Notes under the pieces: generated by a model | What the model saw: only the letters and a program-made list of their open reading frames with translations | Told to the model about the DNA's origin: nothing | Databases searched by the model: none | Shown: positions 45,701-55,993 of the stretch, in pieces | How the letters are laid out: every line of letters starts with the position of its first letter | How positions within the stretch are numbered: position 1 is the first letter of the stretch | Program-made: the position numbers and the translations under genes | DNA from: Fasciolopsis buskii | Lineage: Eukaryota; Platyhelminthes; Trematoda; Plagiorchiida; Fasciolidae | Direction of reading: 5' to 3' | NCBI GenBank assembly: GCA_008360955.1 | Contig: LUCM01009167.1 | Span: 209,280-273,279, forward strand | Length of the DNA: 64,000 nt

Positions 45701-46353
45701 CTGGAACCCTAAAAGTTGCGATTGTCATTGAACATAACCATGCAGCAGTCAGCCAGGTGGTTCCATACAAATCGTTGACTTCTGACAACTTATTCTACAC
45801 CATGATGACACAATGGAGTTGATCTAGTCTCATACGGCAAGTGGCATGCATCTGAGACCGAATAATTGCTGTCATTTACAACTGATGATTTCGTAAGCTA
45901 CTTTATGAATTTTTCATTTGGTTGTCGTCACCATTAAGGACATGAGTAACCGAAAGGGGCCCTACTAAACTGATGTCCGCTTGCGTAGGTAACATGGGAG
46001 GTGCAGTGAATGATGGTTTTCATGGACAGAAACATCATATTCCAATAAATCTAGATATCTACCAGTGGCTCCTTCTTTCTGTACACGTAGTGTCATTAGA
46101 TTTACAAATATAACCACAGCCACGGAAATTACAAACCAGTGTTCGCTAATCAACGCACGACGACAATATATGCCATTCAATATCGCTTGTTCTACTAGAC
46201 TGATGACACTGATGCGTTTAGCGTAAGTTTTATGAATATAAATCTACTGGGTATTGTCGTCGTATAAATATCCGGAAGGGACAATAGGCTAAGGGTTCGG
46301 GTAAAATTTGTAAGTTAATAAGAAGACGGTGTGAATTAAAAAGTATATATCAT
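42728..46353. other. Stretch without a recognised gene
   Basis: Mostly short frames. A minus frame from an ATG at 43900-44094 (64 codons, containing SETLEFFGRHCRFFK) looks coding in composition but lacks other support. A degenerate tRNA-like segment at about 45250-45310 was noted. Confidence 0.4.
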
Positions 46354-46632
46354 ATGCACGTTAAGTCACTGAAAGAAAGACAGATAAATTTAACGGTAAC
46401 TCGGAACTTAATCAACCGCAGCGCGCCGCATATCTACGGAGGCGCAGTGATCATAATCGTCTGTTATCGCATCTGCAACGTTGGTGAGTACATGAATTCT
46501 ATTTCTCTTATTTTATTCCGAAACTGGATTATTTCAGAGCAAGTTACAGTGGCACAACGGTCTCTCACAGCCAAAGGTGTTTCGAACTTTTGTATCAACT
46601 CGGCAGGCCTTCGATGCGAAAAAGGACCGTGA
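46354..46632 (+). CDS. Candidate small two-exon gene with a 54-bp intron
   Basis: An ATG at 46354 starts a frame that reaches a perfect donor, G then GTGAGTA, at 46484. A strong acceptor (CTGGATTATTTCAG) ends at 46537. Splicing removes 54 bases and keeps the frame to a TGA at 46630-46632, giving 74 residues. The protein starts MHVKSLKERQINLTV, has a short hydrophobic stretch GGAVIIIVCYRIC, and ends AGLRCEKGP. The intron is a multiple of three without a stop, so retention would also give an open 92-codon product. Part of exon 2 faintly resembles a tRNA-like SINE (GTTTCGAAC near 46.58 kb), which weakens the case. Confidence 0.3.
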   Translation: MHVKSLKERQINLTVTRNLINRSAPHIYGGAVIIIVCYRICNVGEYMNSISLILFRNWIISEQVTVAQRSLTAKGVSNFCINSAGLRCEKGP

Positions 46633-47362
46633 AATGAGTCAAAATCGGTTGATAGGCCGAAACTGGCATAAGTTTTGCTCCACTTCTGAAGTGCCTGAAG
46701 ACGTTTGACTGTCTACTCATGGCATTCGGGAGAACCCCGCCCTCACTGTCTAGTCGCAAAAAGACCACAAAACAAGGCGAGCCATGTATATGGTAGTAGG
46801 TTGTAATACCTTGAGCAACAGACGAACTAATTCCTTTATGATCTGGAATGGAATGAATGCGATTAGAGTGTTCTTCACCATTAAACTTAACTCACTAGAA
46901 GGCGGTCCAGCGTGGGGATATGTAGCATTGAACCTACTGCTTCTATCCAGTATGCTAAGTATCAGGATCCGCATTACAAGACACACAGCAAACCTTGTCT
47001 AATTAGTTGTGATTAAATCATTATAACTGACTTCTCCTCATGTGTGGTACGGGACCAATGTTGCCTTAGCCACCTTACAAAATTTTAACTGACTTATTGG
47101 ATCGTCAATTAAGTCAAAGTCCAGGTCATCCATGTTCCTCAGAACCAAAACAATCTTACTTTTGGGGGACATGCCTCCTACGTTATTACGGCAAACTTTT
47201 ATATCAAAACAACGAGTTAACTTGTGGTTCGTACTATGCTTTGGGCGTCCTCATTACACAAGTACCTTGAGACGGCTTCCGGTTTGTGCGAGGCTAACAA
47301 AAATTGTTTAAATCCCAACAGAACCTATTATATACATCATTCATCTTTTTCCAAACTAATAG
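46633..47362. other. Gene-free stretch
   Basis: Opposing short frames at about 46.75-47.0 kb only; nothing recognised. Confidence 0.45.
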
Positions 47363-47450
47363 CAGAAAACTCTAAACCCGCGAAGTCAGGCGGTGCTTTA
47401 ATAGGTGCCGTCTGTGGAGAAACGAGAAGAACTTCAACCGTCTCCTTCTG
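47363..47450 (+). CDS. Candidate 88-bp internal exon
   Basis: An excellent acceptor (CATCTTTTTCCAAACTAATAG ends at 47362, with its pyrimidine tract in place) and a donor CTG then GTGAGG at 47451 bound an open segment. It reads ENSKPAKSGGALIGAVCGE and onward. Entry phase 1, exit phase 2. No family is recognised. A 127-codon minus frame overlaps it but lacks splice support and runs through a SINE-like element. Confidence 0.22.
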
Positions 47451-47540
47451 GTGAGGTATACTGCATGTATACAGGAAAGGTAATTGCAAATGAAAAGCCC
47501 ACCTAATGACTGTTAATCTACGAATATGGTGAGAGAAGTC

Positions 47541-47607
47541 TATGAGTAACTCAGTGGTTAGGCGTAAAGTACCTTGTCGTAGAGTTCGATAATTACAGTA
47601 GGCACGC
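47541..47607 (+). repeat. tRNA-like SINE candidate
   Basis: TAACTCAGTGGTTAGGC (47547-47563) is a near-canonical tRNA A box, and AGAGTTCGATAATT (47581-47594) is a degenerate B box. The acceptor stem and anticodon arm do not form an intact tRNA. Confidence 0.42.
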
Positions 47608-49899
47608 ACGCTCATAAAGCCATTGCTGCGTTGTAGGCTATTCTGTGAGGCAGATAATGGTTTTAAGATAGTTTGGGGTGGCCAGTCCATGAAATGAGAG
47701 AAACGTATGAGAACTTTCACTAGCAGACTGGGTCTTGCAGATGCACTTGGAAACGGTAGGCGATATGGCTCAGAGCCGCAGTAAGTGACATCCTTGCATT
47801 CAGAACCTTCGTTCTTCTCTAATAGTTTTTCAAGTATTTTGAGGTCGATCTCGCACTATTCGTTGAGACAGGCAACTCATTTCAACCGACTGGCAAATTA
47901 TAATGCCGACAAACAGTTTTGCTACTGTCACTGTCACTGTAGGATTACCAAGGGTGCAACAATTTTTCGAGAAATAAAAATAACGACCCTCACTAAACCG
48001 GTTGGGTTAGATAATTGTTGTATCGGGTTTGCTGTTAGCCGGTGACATCAATCCTATTCGCAGTCTGCAAGGTAACTACGACTACCGAGATGACGCGCAA
48101 CGGCAAACCGGAACAAGGCCGGAGATAAGACATGGATTTTACAAGCCACTCCACTCTGTGATAGTGTGCATAGCTCAACAGGGAAAGAGTAACACGCTTG
48201 CATGAATGCATGTGACTATGACTGTGATGAAAACTATACCGTGCATCTCTCTTTGGTGAACCGACGCAGAGCAAGAACCCTTTCACTCTAAATTCCCATT
48301 CTTGATCATTATGATGAGAGGAGGGCTGGGGGGAAGGAACTCAAACGGCTTTAAGTTGAAGGGCTATACCGAGATACATGATAGGATTCAGGCCACGGCT
48401 GTGTTGCTGAATTGAGTCTTTGAAGTCCCACTTTATCAGGACATTACGATCGACCGGAAAGGAACAAGACGGACTTCGACACTGACGTGGCGGTCGTATT
48501 TCTTGATCGAGAACGACCTGCCTTAAAGTTAAAAACACGGGGTGATTAGCGATGAAGATACTAGAGATGAGCTTACGGGGATGAAGACAACAGCCAAAAA
48601 AAACAATGACCTGCCAGAGTTGTCCTGGAGGACAGAATATCTGAATCTATGGGACTACGATCACTGTGGCCAGTTCCTTCCATGGGAGAAGCAACCTTGA
48701 AGACTGGTTGTTCGTGTGTTTAACTATAATTGCATCTACTGCGTGCTATTCGTTACTCTTAATGGCCCTAGGCTTACTGGAATTCTCTTCATTTTGGAAC
48801 TTTGCATCACAATCCACCCCCCTTCGGAGCTGCACTGTCCCCTTGCTACAATGTGTTTCATTTCCGTGGTACATATCTACGCTTTCAGGCGAATATTTTA
48901 CACAGCTAAATTGATTGAAATTGATGTAAACAACCAGTATACAGAGGTCATGTTGATTGAATTTGGGGAAGTCAACTTAGGCACCAGAAAAAAAACTAAT
49001 TAAAGATAGTTGATGAAAGTGAAGTCAGTATTTTGGTTGCGACTGGAAAAAATACTGTCAATATTCACTGTGCACTTTGCGAAACGAGTGATAACGTAAC
49101 TTTGATATCGTAAGTAAGCCATTAGAACTGAATGAAATGCACACTGAGGCTAACAGCTGCAGACATCCCCGTAGCCTGCCAAAAAGAATACTACTAAGTC
49201 GGAAGAAAAGTGCGCTTTTTGAGAGCGAGAGAGAGAGCTGATGTGAAAAATGCACAACGGACGAAAGTCGATAAGAAAATTCTTTATGCATGAGCGCGAA
49301 GAAATACCCGTAGAGTTAGTGTTTCTTCGGAATCACAAACTCTCACCCAGACATCCGGCGCCACTGAAACTGAAAGAAACAGTTACGTACTACGATGCAA
49401 TTATGTTATCAGTGATGTTTTTGAAAAATTCGTTATACTTTCCCTTCTCCATCGGATAATTCTAAAATGCACAATCATGACTTTTACGTTTAGCAAAAGT
49501 TTTTAATTCACACTTAATCTAAGTTCTACGCGGCTTCCCTTCATTTGGGAAAGACAAGTGAAACTGGGGAATCTGCTCACGAAAACGGGCTCATCCTCTT
49601 GAACTAAAAAAACCTAATGAATTTAATGACCTATTATCAACCAGTAGAATTTTTTTCTCAAGTTGATCTTTTTTGGAGTTACACATTCCGGACAACCCAC
49701 TAGTCGGGTGTAAAATTTGACTCGTGTTCATATGACCATTTAACTTCATCCATGGAAGCGCTAACCTACTTCGATCCTCCTGAATTTGCATGACAACCAT
49801 TAAGGCTTATGTCCTAAACAGTCTATCCAAAGTCAGTAATCAAGGAAACAAGTAGGATTATGCTACTTTTGTTCGGTCGGGAACTTTTGTGTTGAAATC
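47608..49899. other. Stretch without a recognised gene
   Basis: Overlapping hydrophobic frames at 48666-49003 and a GA run at 49227-49239. No motif, and no convincing exon boundaries. Confidence 0.45.
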
Positions 49900-50088
49900 A
49901 TGAGCTGTCATATCTGCTATGCAGATCAAATTATCCCCAAACAAATATGTGAATCAGCTCAACATAGAATTGCGAATCTACTAAAGGCGTTAGAGATAAG
50001 TTTGATTTTGAACCATGGCGGTAGTTTAAAAGGAACTGGCACGAGTGTCTCACTGCAAACAAATTTGCACAGCGAAGTTACCAAATAG
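49900..50088 (+). CDS. Candidate exon or small ORF
   Basis: Open from an ATG at 49900 to a TAG at 50086-50088 (62 residues). A good acceptor within it (CATATCTGCTATGCAG, ending at 49924) suggests a terminal exon starting at 49925 in phase 1, reading QIIPKQICESAQHRIANLL and onward to SLQTNLHSEVTK. The peptide is balanced and helix-prone. No domain is recognised. Confidence 0.27.
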   Translation: MSCHICYADQIIPKQICESAQHRIANLLKALEISLILNHGGSLKGTGTSVSLQTNLHSEVTK

Positions 50089-51684
50089 TTGAAGGTTAGT
50101 ACAGTGTTACCGGGATACGGTACTAACACTGGTACTCTATGAAGCAGCAACATAGACTGTAATCGATCGCACTAACACGGATTTTGATTTACAACAGGTA
50201 ATGGAAAAGCTCCGAAACTGAATAACGCAAATGAAGACAAAAGCAAAATCACAACAAGCGGAAATCACATTCCGGTTTACTTACAGTTCATTTGTTTACA
50301 TATCAACGGAACAGCGACATCACTGATGGACTACGCTTGATCCGATGACATACGCTGAACGTCCATTCTTCTGGTTCGTGAATCAATACAATCTGAGTTA
50401 GCGGCTTTCCGTTTTTTGAATCGATGAGGTGTTACCTTAAGTGCAAGGCAGATTTATTTCGGTGCGAGTAGTCATGTGACTTTGAGACCGGGTTATGTCC
50501 GGTACACAAGACTGACCGACAAGCCCTACAGGACTCAGGTGAATGGCTTACCGCCCGAGGAGCTGATCTACTGCAATCTGAAATGTAGGGTCGGAAATCA
50601 ACCATTCGCCCCAAACATTTAACACAGGAATGGTAGTCCGATTTTAAAGGCAAGTTCAGATGCGAACGCGGCACAGTTTGAAACGAAGACCAAATAAGGG
50701 ACAGTAGCCTCGAGAGACTGGGACAACCGAAAAATCCGCTTCGACTTAGGTAGCCCTAATCAGTTCGTGTGGCAATTGCAAATGAACGAACAGTCGCGTT
50801 GACGGACCAGAGAGGAGCTGATCGTTCTCGTTTGGTTAAGCAGGATGGGATTGAACTAGAACTAAGATGACCGAGTGAAAGCGCCAGAGATAGTGTTCGC
50901 CAAACCCAGATTTTAAAAGTGTATGGGTGCATGTGACAACGAACCTATCCACAAAGTGGTACAAGAGTTGCACGTGGATTTATCACACGTATCCTCTGTT
51001 AAGAAACTTGAAATCGTGAATCCCTTTGATCCAACCTTTTGATTTTAGTTTATCCCAGTTAACTATTCGTACGGGTGATTTGCCATGATTTTCATCCTAT
51101 TCGCTCTAATTGGACACACGGATGTAGTGTGAATATAGTGTGAGAAACACTACCGTAGTTAAGTCTGACCGCCATCCAGTCATATAACATGTCTGTCCCG
51201 TGTGCTAAAGGCAGGCTAGCGTGCTGGTATTTGGAGCCCGAGTTTCAGTAATCCGTATGACAAAGATTCAGTTCCTTTTGATGAACATGGCATAATCCCT
51301 TTACACAAATAGACGTTTTAAATTCATTAGATAGGTCTAATTAGCACAGGACCAAATGTGACTTTACGTGACTCCCAATGCAACATCACTGTCCTGCTGC
51401 TGACTCACAACAAGAACCGAACAATTGTCTAGTGCTTCCGTAATTTCCACTTGTAAGCCGAACTTTGATGCTGCGTGGTTAGCTATTAAAATACCGTATT
51501 AAATCTACCACTCTTGAGTATCGAGAGGGAAAATAATGTAAAGTAGATTATAGTTTTCTTGCTTCCCAAGAAGAAATAATCCATTAGTTAGAGAACAGTT
51601 ACTGATGTATAACAGTCTGTAAGGTCCAGGGAAAATACTGGGACTATATAATGCATTGTCGATGTTCGATTCTTCTTTGAAAGC
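50089..51684. other. Gene-free stretch
   Basis: Short frames only; nothing recognised. Confidence 0.5.
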
Positions 51685-51760
51685 CACTACAGTGACCTAA
51701 GGGTTAGTTTCCTCGTTACGCAGTCGTTTGTCCCAGGTTTGGGTCCTACCTCAGGCTCGA
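51685..51760 (+). repeat. tRNA-like SINE candidate
   Basis: GTGACCTAAGGGTTAG (A-box-like) and CAGGTTTGGGTCCTACC (B-box-like, 51734-51750) have tRNA-like spacing. It sits directly upstream of the candidate exon at 51838. Confidence 0.35.
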
Positions 51761-51837
51761 TGAATATGAAATGCCGTTTACTCTCAGTAGTCAAGAAACG
51801 ACTGTACTATACTCACAAATTACGGGACTTTTTTCAG

Positions 51838-52050
51838 CAGAGCCCCTCTGCCGCATATGAAAGCAGTCAGCTCCTTCGAATCGAGAAAAGCGAGCACTTG
51901 AATGCTGTCTTCGACTCAACATTGTACCACCAAGGTTGCTTCTGTATCATTTCCCACATCATTTCGGAACTACGTCAACATTGTCGAGAATTTCATCAAA
52001 ACTATTCGAAAAAGTCGAACAACTGGCTTAGTGAGATCTCGCTTGCGTAG
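51838..52050 (+). CDS. Candidate terminal coding exon, unknown protein
   Basis: A strong acceptor (GGGACTTTTTTCAG ending at 51837) opens into 70 codons plus TAG in phase 0. The peptide starts QSPSAAYESSQLLRIEKSE and ends NNWLSEISLA. It contains a Cys/His-bearing middle (HQGCFCIISH, QHCREFH) of helical character. Composition is clearly coding-like. The frame also extends upstream to 51739 through the SINE-like element, but the acceptor is the more likely boundary. No family is recognised, and no canonical poly(A) signal was noted close by. Confidence 0.38.
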   Translation, partial: QSPSAAYESSQLLRIEKSEHLNAVFDSTLYHQGCFCIISHIISELRQHCREFHQNYSKKSNNWLSEISLA

Positions 52051-53100
52051 ATCTCAAACGTGATCTATCTTACATGAACACATTTATGCGTACCTACTTC
52101 CTTGCGAATTAGTTACCTATTCACTGACCCGCAACCTGCAAGCAGATGCACTCTTGAGAAGTCTTGTAAGACAGAAGCAGGTCTTTACCCGGTTCCAAAC
52201 AATTTCGACGTGCATCAGAAACAAATTGGGAAATAGTAGGGTCAGTGCACAATGCGCAAAAAGTGCCCGCTAACAACGCGCCCAATCTCCTTATGCTTGG
52301 ACGTAGATTTCGCGCTTCTTTCCAAGTGATTTCATGCCGCTGCTCTCACAGTCACTTGAGCGGTTCGATATCACCCATTTGCGGAACAATGACCACCACC
52401 AAGGTTTCGATTTGACATTGATTCAATATTCTGTACTGCCCAAGTGAACCCTCTGGCGTTCATCTTTGCGACAGACTCCTCCGCACAATTTTGGATGAAT
52501 AACAGTCGAGACCGGTGCAAGGAGTAGACCGTCGACGCCCAGTTTATATCCTATTAGGGAAAATCAATATCTAGCGGAATTCATGAATGTGTAGAGGGCG
52601 GATATCCATGCCTTGGACCACCAAAATACCGAAGACCAACAGACTAACGTGAAGATGGATCCAACGGCACAAGTATGACTGACGAAGTGGGTGTTTCCTC
52701 GGGCGAGTGAATGATAGAAGAAGGTCGCTATAAGAAGGATAAGCTACTAGTAATAATTATCAATCCAAACCACTGGGTTTCCAGAAAGGTAACAAACGTC
52801 CTCATCTACTGAGAATCGTTCAAAGAATGGCAGCAGGATAAGCTCTATCCACTGTTGCCTAAGTTCTCACAAATGACTTTGATTTAATAAGTGTTAGGGT
52901 TTACGAAGAGATTTTGCTAATGAGAAATTGACAAAATCTCCAGAGTCCGGAAAGTGACTTGTTAAACCTTGGGAATAAATACCGTAGATTTTGCGACCGA
53001 TTGGAGGACAGTACGATAGGATCACTCCGAACTACTGTTGCTCGTAGTCACTTAAAAGCGAGATGTTGATGCACGCATCAGTAAGTTTGGAAGAGTACCT
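52051..53100. other. Gene-free stretch
   Basis: No frame over 60 codons; nothing recognised. Confidence 0.5.
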
Positions 53101-55060
53101 TGTTACTTGTGTTTGTTTTCGTAGCGATTCTTGTGGTCAAGGTACGGGTAGTCACAGTCGGAGTTGACACAGAAATCGGCCACTTTGTGGTTAGCATTTA
53201 TTTTGGCGCCGTGACCATATACCCGTGACATGTAAATAAATGTGCGCGTGATTTTCGGTCGCCTTGGTATCCGCGCTATCCTCTGCTGCCCAGTGTGGAG
53301 TCGGCGCCGTTCCAATGCCAGCTGGCAAATGGTGTTCGTGCGTCACTGCGATCGAATAATATACGCAGTATTATTTTGAATAAAAACAGTACTTCGGGAT
53401 TCGTGCAATGAAACTGCCCGTTATCGAACAGCCGGACATGCATGTTGACACATCCGAGATTGAAGACTGGATCGTATAATTCAACATATAGTGTATTGTT
53501 CGGAAAAGTTTTGGCAAAAAATAACGAGAAGACATTTTCCTGATTGCTGGCAGACGGCTGTTGTTCTTTCCCTCGAGGAATTTACCACAAAACAGAACTC
53601 CGGCATCAGTTCATTTCGAGAATGTTTCGAGGCTATTACCTCATCACGTTCGTTCTGTTGATTTCCAAGCTAGAGAGCATGCCCAATTCAGCTCCTTCAT
53701 TCCAAAGCGGGAGGTGAAATTTTGTGACTTCATCGTCTTCCTGTAGTCGCAGGCACCTGTTTGCGACGTTGGTGGTCTGTGGGAAATTGCAGTAAATGGC
53801 AAACTGGTTGCTAATGCCAGCGATCCACAGATCTCGTAAAAGCTACTACTCAAGCAAGATCTCAAGTTTGTCGAGGCTGGAGCAATCCTCAGCAATTCAG
53901 CGAGTATTCTAAAGCCACTGATGAACGCTATGTTGCCAGTTTTGGGAAGATTCACCTCCCTCCACCTTGCAGTTACCACAGACCAGAACTAAAACCGACG
54001 GTCAAGAACTTATAACGCGATGTAAATTCACTGAATCGCTGCTTCTCATATGGTGAATTCAATCTCCTACCTCTTGAGGATTCCGTAATGTCACATACTA
54101 TATCTGTGGGAAGCTCGGCCATGTTCGTAAGGTTCGTCGTCATTCCACGTGCAGAGGTGAAGAGTGTACATAAGGAGGTCTTGACCGAAACAACTGGTTC
54201 CTTATTAACACTGAACCTCTCGACCGGATCCATTCAGCTTTGCACAAAACTGCTGAATTACCGTGCGCAGTGCAACATTGTCCCATTCACGAAGTGGGAG
54301 TTTGTGACTCAGTCATTCCAAATGACGTTTATGACATGGTCCGGCCAAATATGCTTACCCAGTCAACTGGCGTACAAGTTTACTGTGCAGCTGTTCACCT
54401 TGCGGCGCTTAAGAAGAATTTCATGGGGAGATTGGAGCACAAATCCGTCTCTTTTTGGGTTTCGGCCTTTGCGTGTTCTGTGTCATTGCGTTTCTTTTCA
54501 GGCAGGCTACCCTGAGTCAGTCGATAATGAAATATTGCTATAACAAAGGTGGGATGGCAGTGGAGTTCATGATTTTATAAGCAGATGAAAATCCAACGTT
54601 TTTGACTTGACACATATTTTCTTACGGTCAGCGAGAAGTTATCCTGTGAGCAACAAACAAGCAGGATGGAATTGTTTTGCGCCTCAATCCATCGGCTTTA
54701 GAGGCTACAATTATGATGACAACGAAAAGTGACAGTCAGTCACCTCCTATTTTTAAAGACTATCATATGACCTCCAATTCACCGTCGAAAAGGAGTGTAC
54801 TAACTACAATGGAGCTAGAGGATTTTATGAAACCCATACTTTCCAGGGGATACTTACTGAAGATCGATCTGACGAACGCAAGCCTAGAGATTCTGCTAAA
54901 CTCCGAATCCAAGTCTTTGACAATCGCAACCACTTCATGACGTCTGTTCCAAACAGCTTTTTGTCGTTTGGGTGCTGCAAATCATCTGGTGTACGTCAAT
55001 CAGTCATAAGGTTTTAAATGATCTAAATGGGGTACCGGCCTACAATGATGGTGTCATCAT
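53101..55060 (+). mobile_element. Decayed Ty3/Gypsy-type retrotransposon (LTR-like start, gag, partial pol)
   Basis: A possible LTR starts TGTTACTTG at 53101 and contains AATAAA. A primer-site-like AATGGTG follows near 53.33 kb. A gag-like frame (53561-53990) has two in-frame stops. It shows the family's pattern (FSSFIPKREVKFCDFIVFL, then a CDVGG block, then KLLLKQDLKFVEAGAI). Near 54.12 kb a damaged zinc knuckle reads ICGKLGHVRKV, with its first and last cysteines replaced. Reverse-transcriptase pieces follow in shifting frames: KIDLTNASLEILL near 54.86 kb, then VLNDLNGVPAYNDG at about 55.02-55.05 kb. In the last, the second catalytic aspartate of the usual YxDD is Gly. Integrase and a 3' LTR were not found. 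The element is inactive. A CsRn1-like trematode clade is suspected from knowledge of flatworm elements, not shown. Confidence 0.72.
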
Positions 55061-55692
55061 CCTCTGATCCGTGAAACAAGAGCACGATTCCCCATGGAAA
55101 TTGGTATTGCAAGTTTGGCTTCTCAGAATTGGCATTTGTTAATCTCAAAATTGAAGTCAGTAGTTATCAACCATATATGGAGCGCTTGGAACTGCTGGCG
55201 CAACGGTATCATCAAGGCATCAGTTTTAACTGCCTTCAGATAGGGGTGCCTACACTACTACTCTCGACTAATCCTTGGTATCTACAGTTAAGCCGGGTGG
55301 AGTTGCCGGTAATTTGTTTTAGTGCGTTGCAACCGATCGATAATATTAATACTTCGATCAGAACTATCAGACTGTTTCGCATCTGGACACATTATTTTCG
55401 GCTTAGCTGCATTTCAGGGCCAATATATTATCGTTCTCATGGTGAGCTCACACATTAGCAGAACTTCGTTCGAAATGGTTGCAAGTGAAACTATTTACCA
55501 CCAAAGAGGCAATTTCTCCGTTAAATCCACTCGTGAAAGTTAATTTCAAAAAGATCACACTGTTTACCCGACGTTTTGTATTTCTGATTTTTGCTGGCAA
55601 AAGAGGATTTGCTTCTCTCAAAACCTCAATGGTCCCTCTCATTATGACTGTTTACTGTCTGTGTAGTTGGCTGAGATCATCTTGTTTTTTGC
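55061..55692. other. Probable retroelement remainder or flank
   Basis: Frames at 55129-55458 and 55322-55543 may continue the decayed pol downstream of the reverse transcriptase, but no RNase H or integrase motif could be identified with confidence. Confidence 0.35.
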
Positions 55693-55993
55693 CATATATA
55701 TATCTATCGAAGTAGTAAGTAGTATCCGGATGAGTGAACAAAATTTGCCCGGGAGCACACGGCTGGTTTCGCGGTTATTGTTGCTCGTCAGGTATGCGTA
55801 CCCGATGCTCTCTTGTCCAAACATCCACATACCTGTACACTCCGAATTAGTATTTTTTACCAGAATCGAATTTGTGGCGTCAGGAGTGTGCATGGAAGCT
55901 CTTCGTCTAAGAGTCCACAGAAGAATCACAACTGTGATTGGTTGATAATTCTTTGTCAGTTGGGCTGAGCAAACCTTGAGAACGAGGGCAGAA
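55693..55993 (+). repeat. Dispersed repeat R2, copy 2 (rearranged)
   Basis: Begins with a TA run and the GAAGTAGTAAGTAG/GATGAGTGAA motif also seen at 42.7 kb (reverse strand). Block 1 (55787-55863) matches 8959-9035 in the same orientation. Block 2 (55888-55993, CACAGAAGAATCACAACTG and GATAATTCTTTGTCAG) matches the reverse complement of 9105-9210. Minus frames of 109 and 135 codons through it are probably remnants or chance. Confidence 0.65.

Noticed and set aside
47337..47720. 127-codon minus frame
   Set aside because: Runs through a tRNA-like SINE candidate and opposes a better-supported plus exon; no motif.
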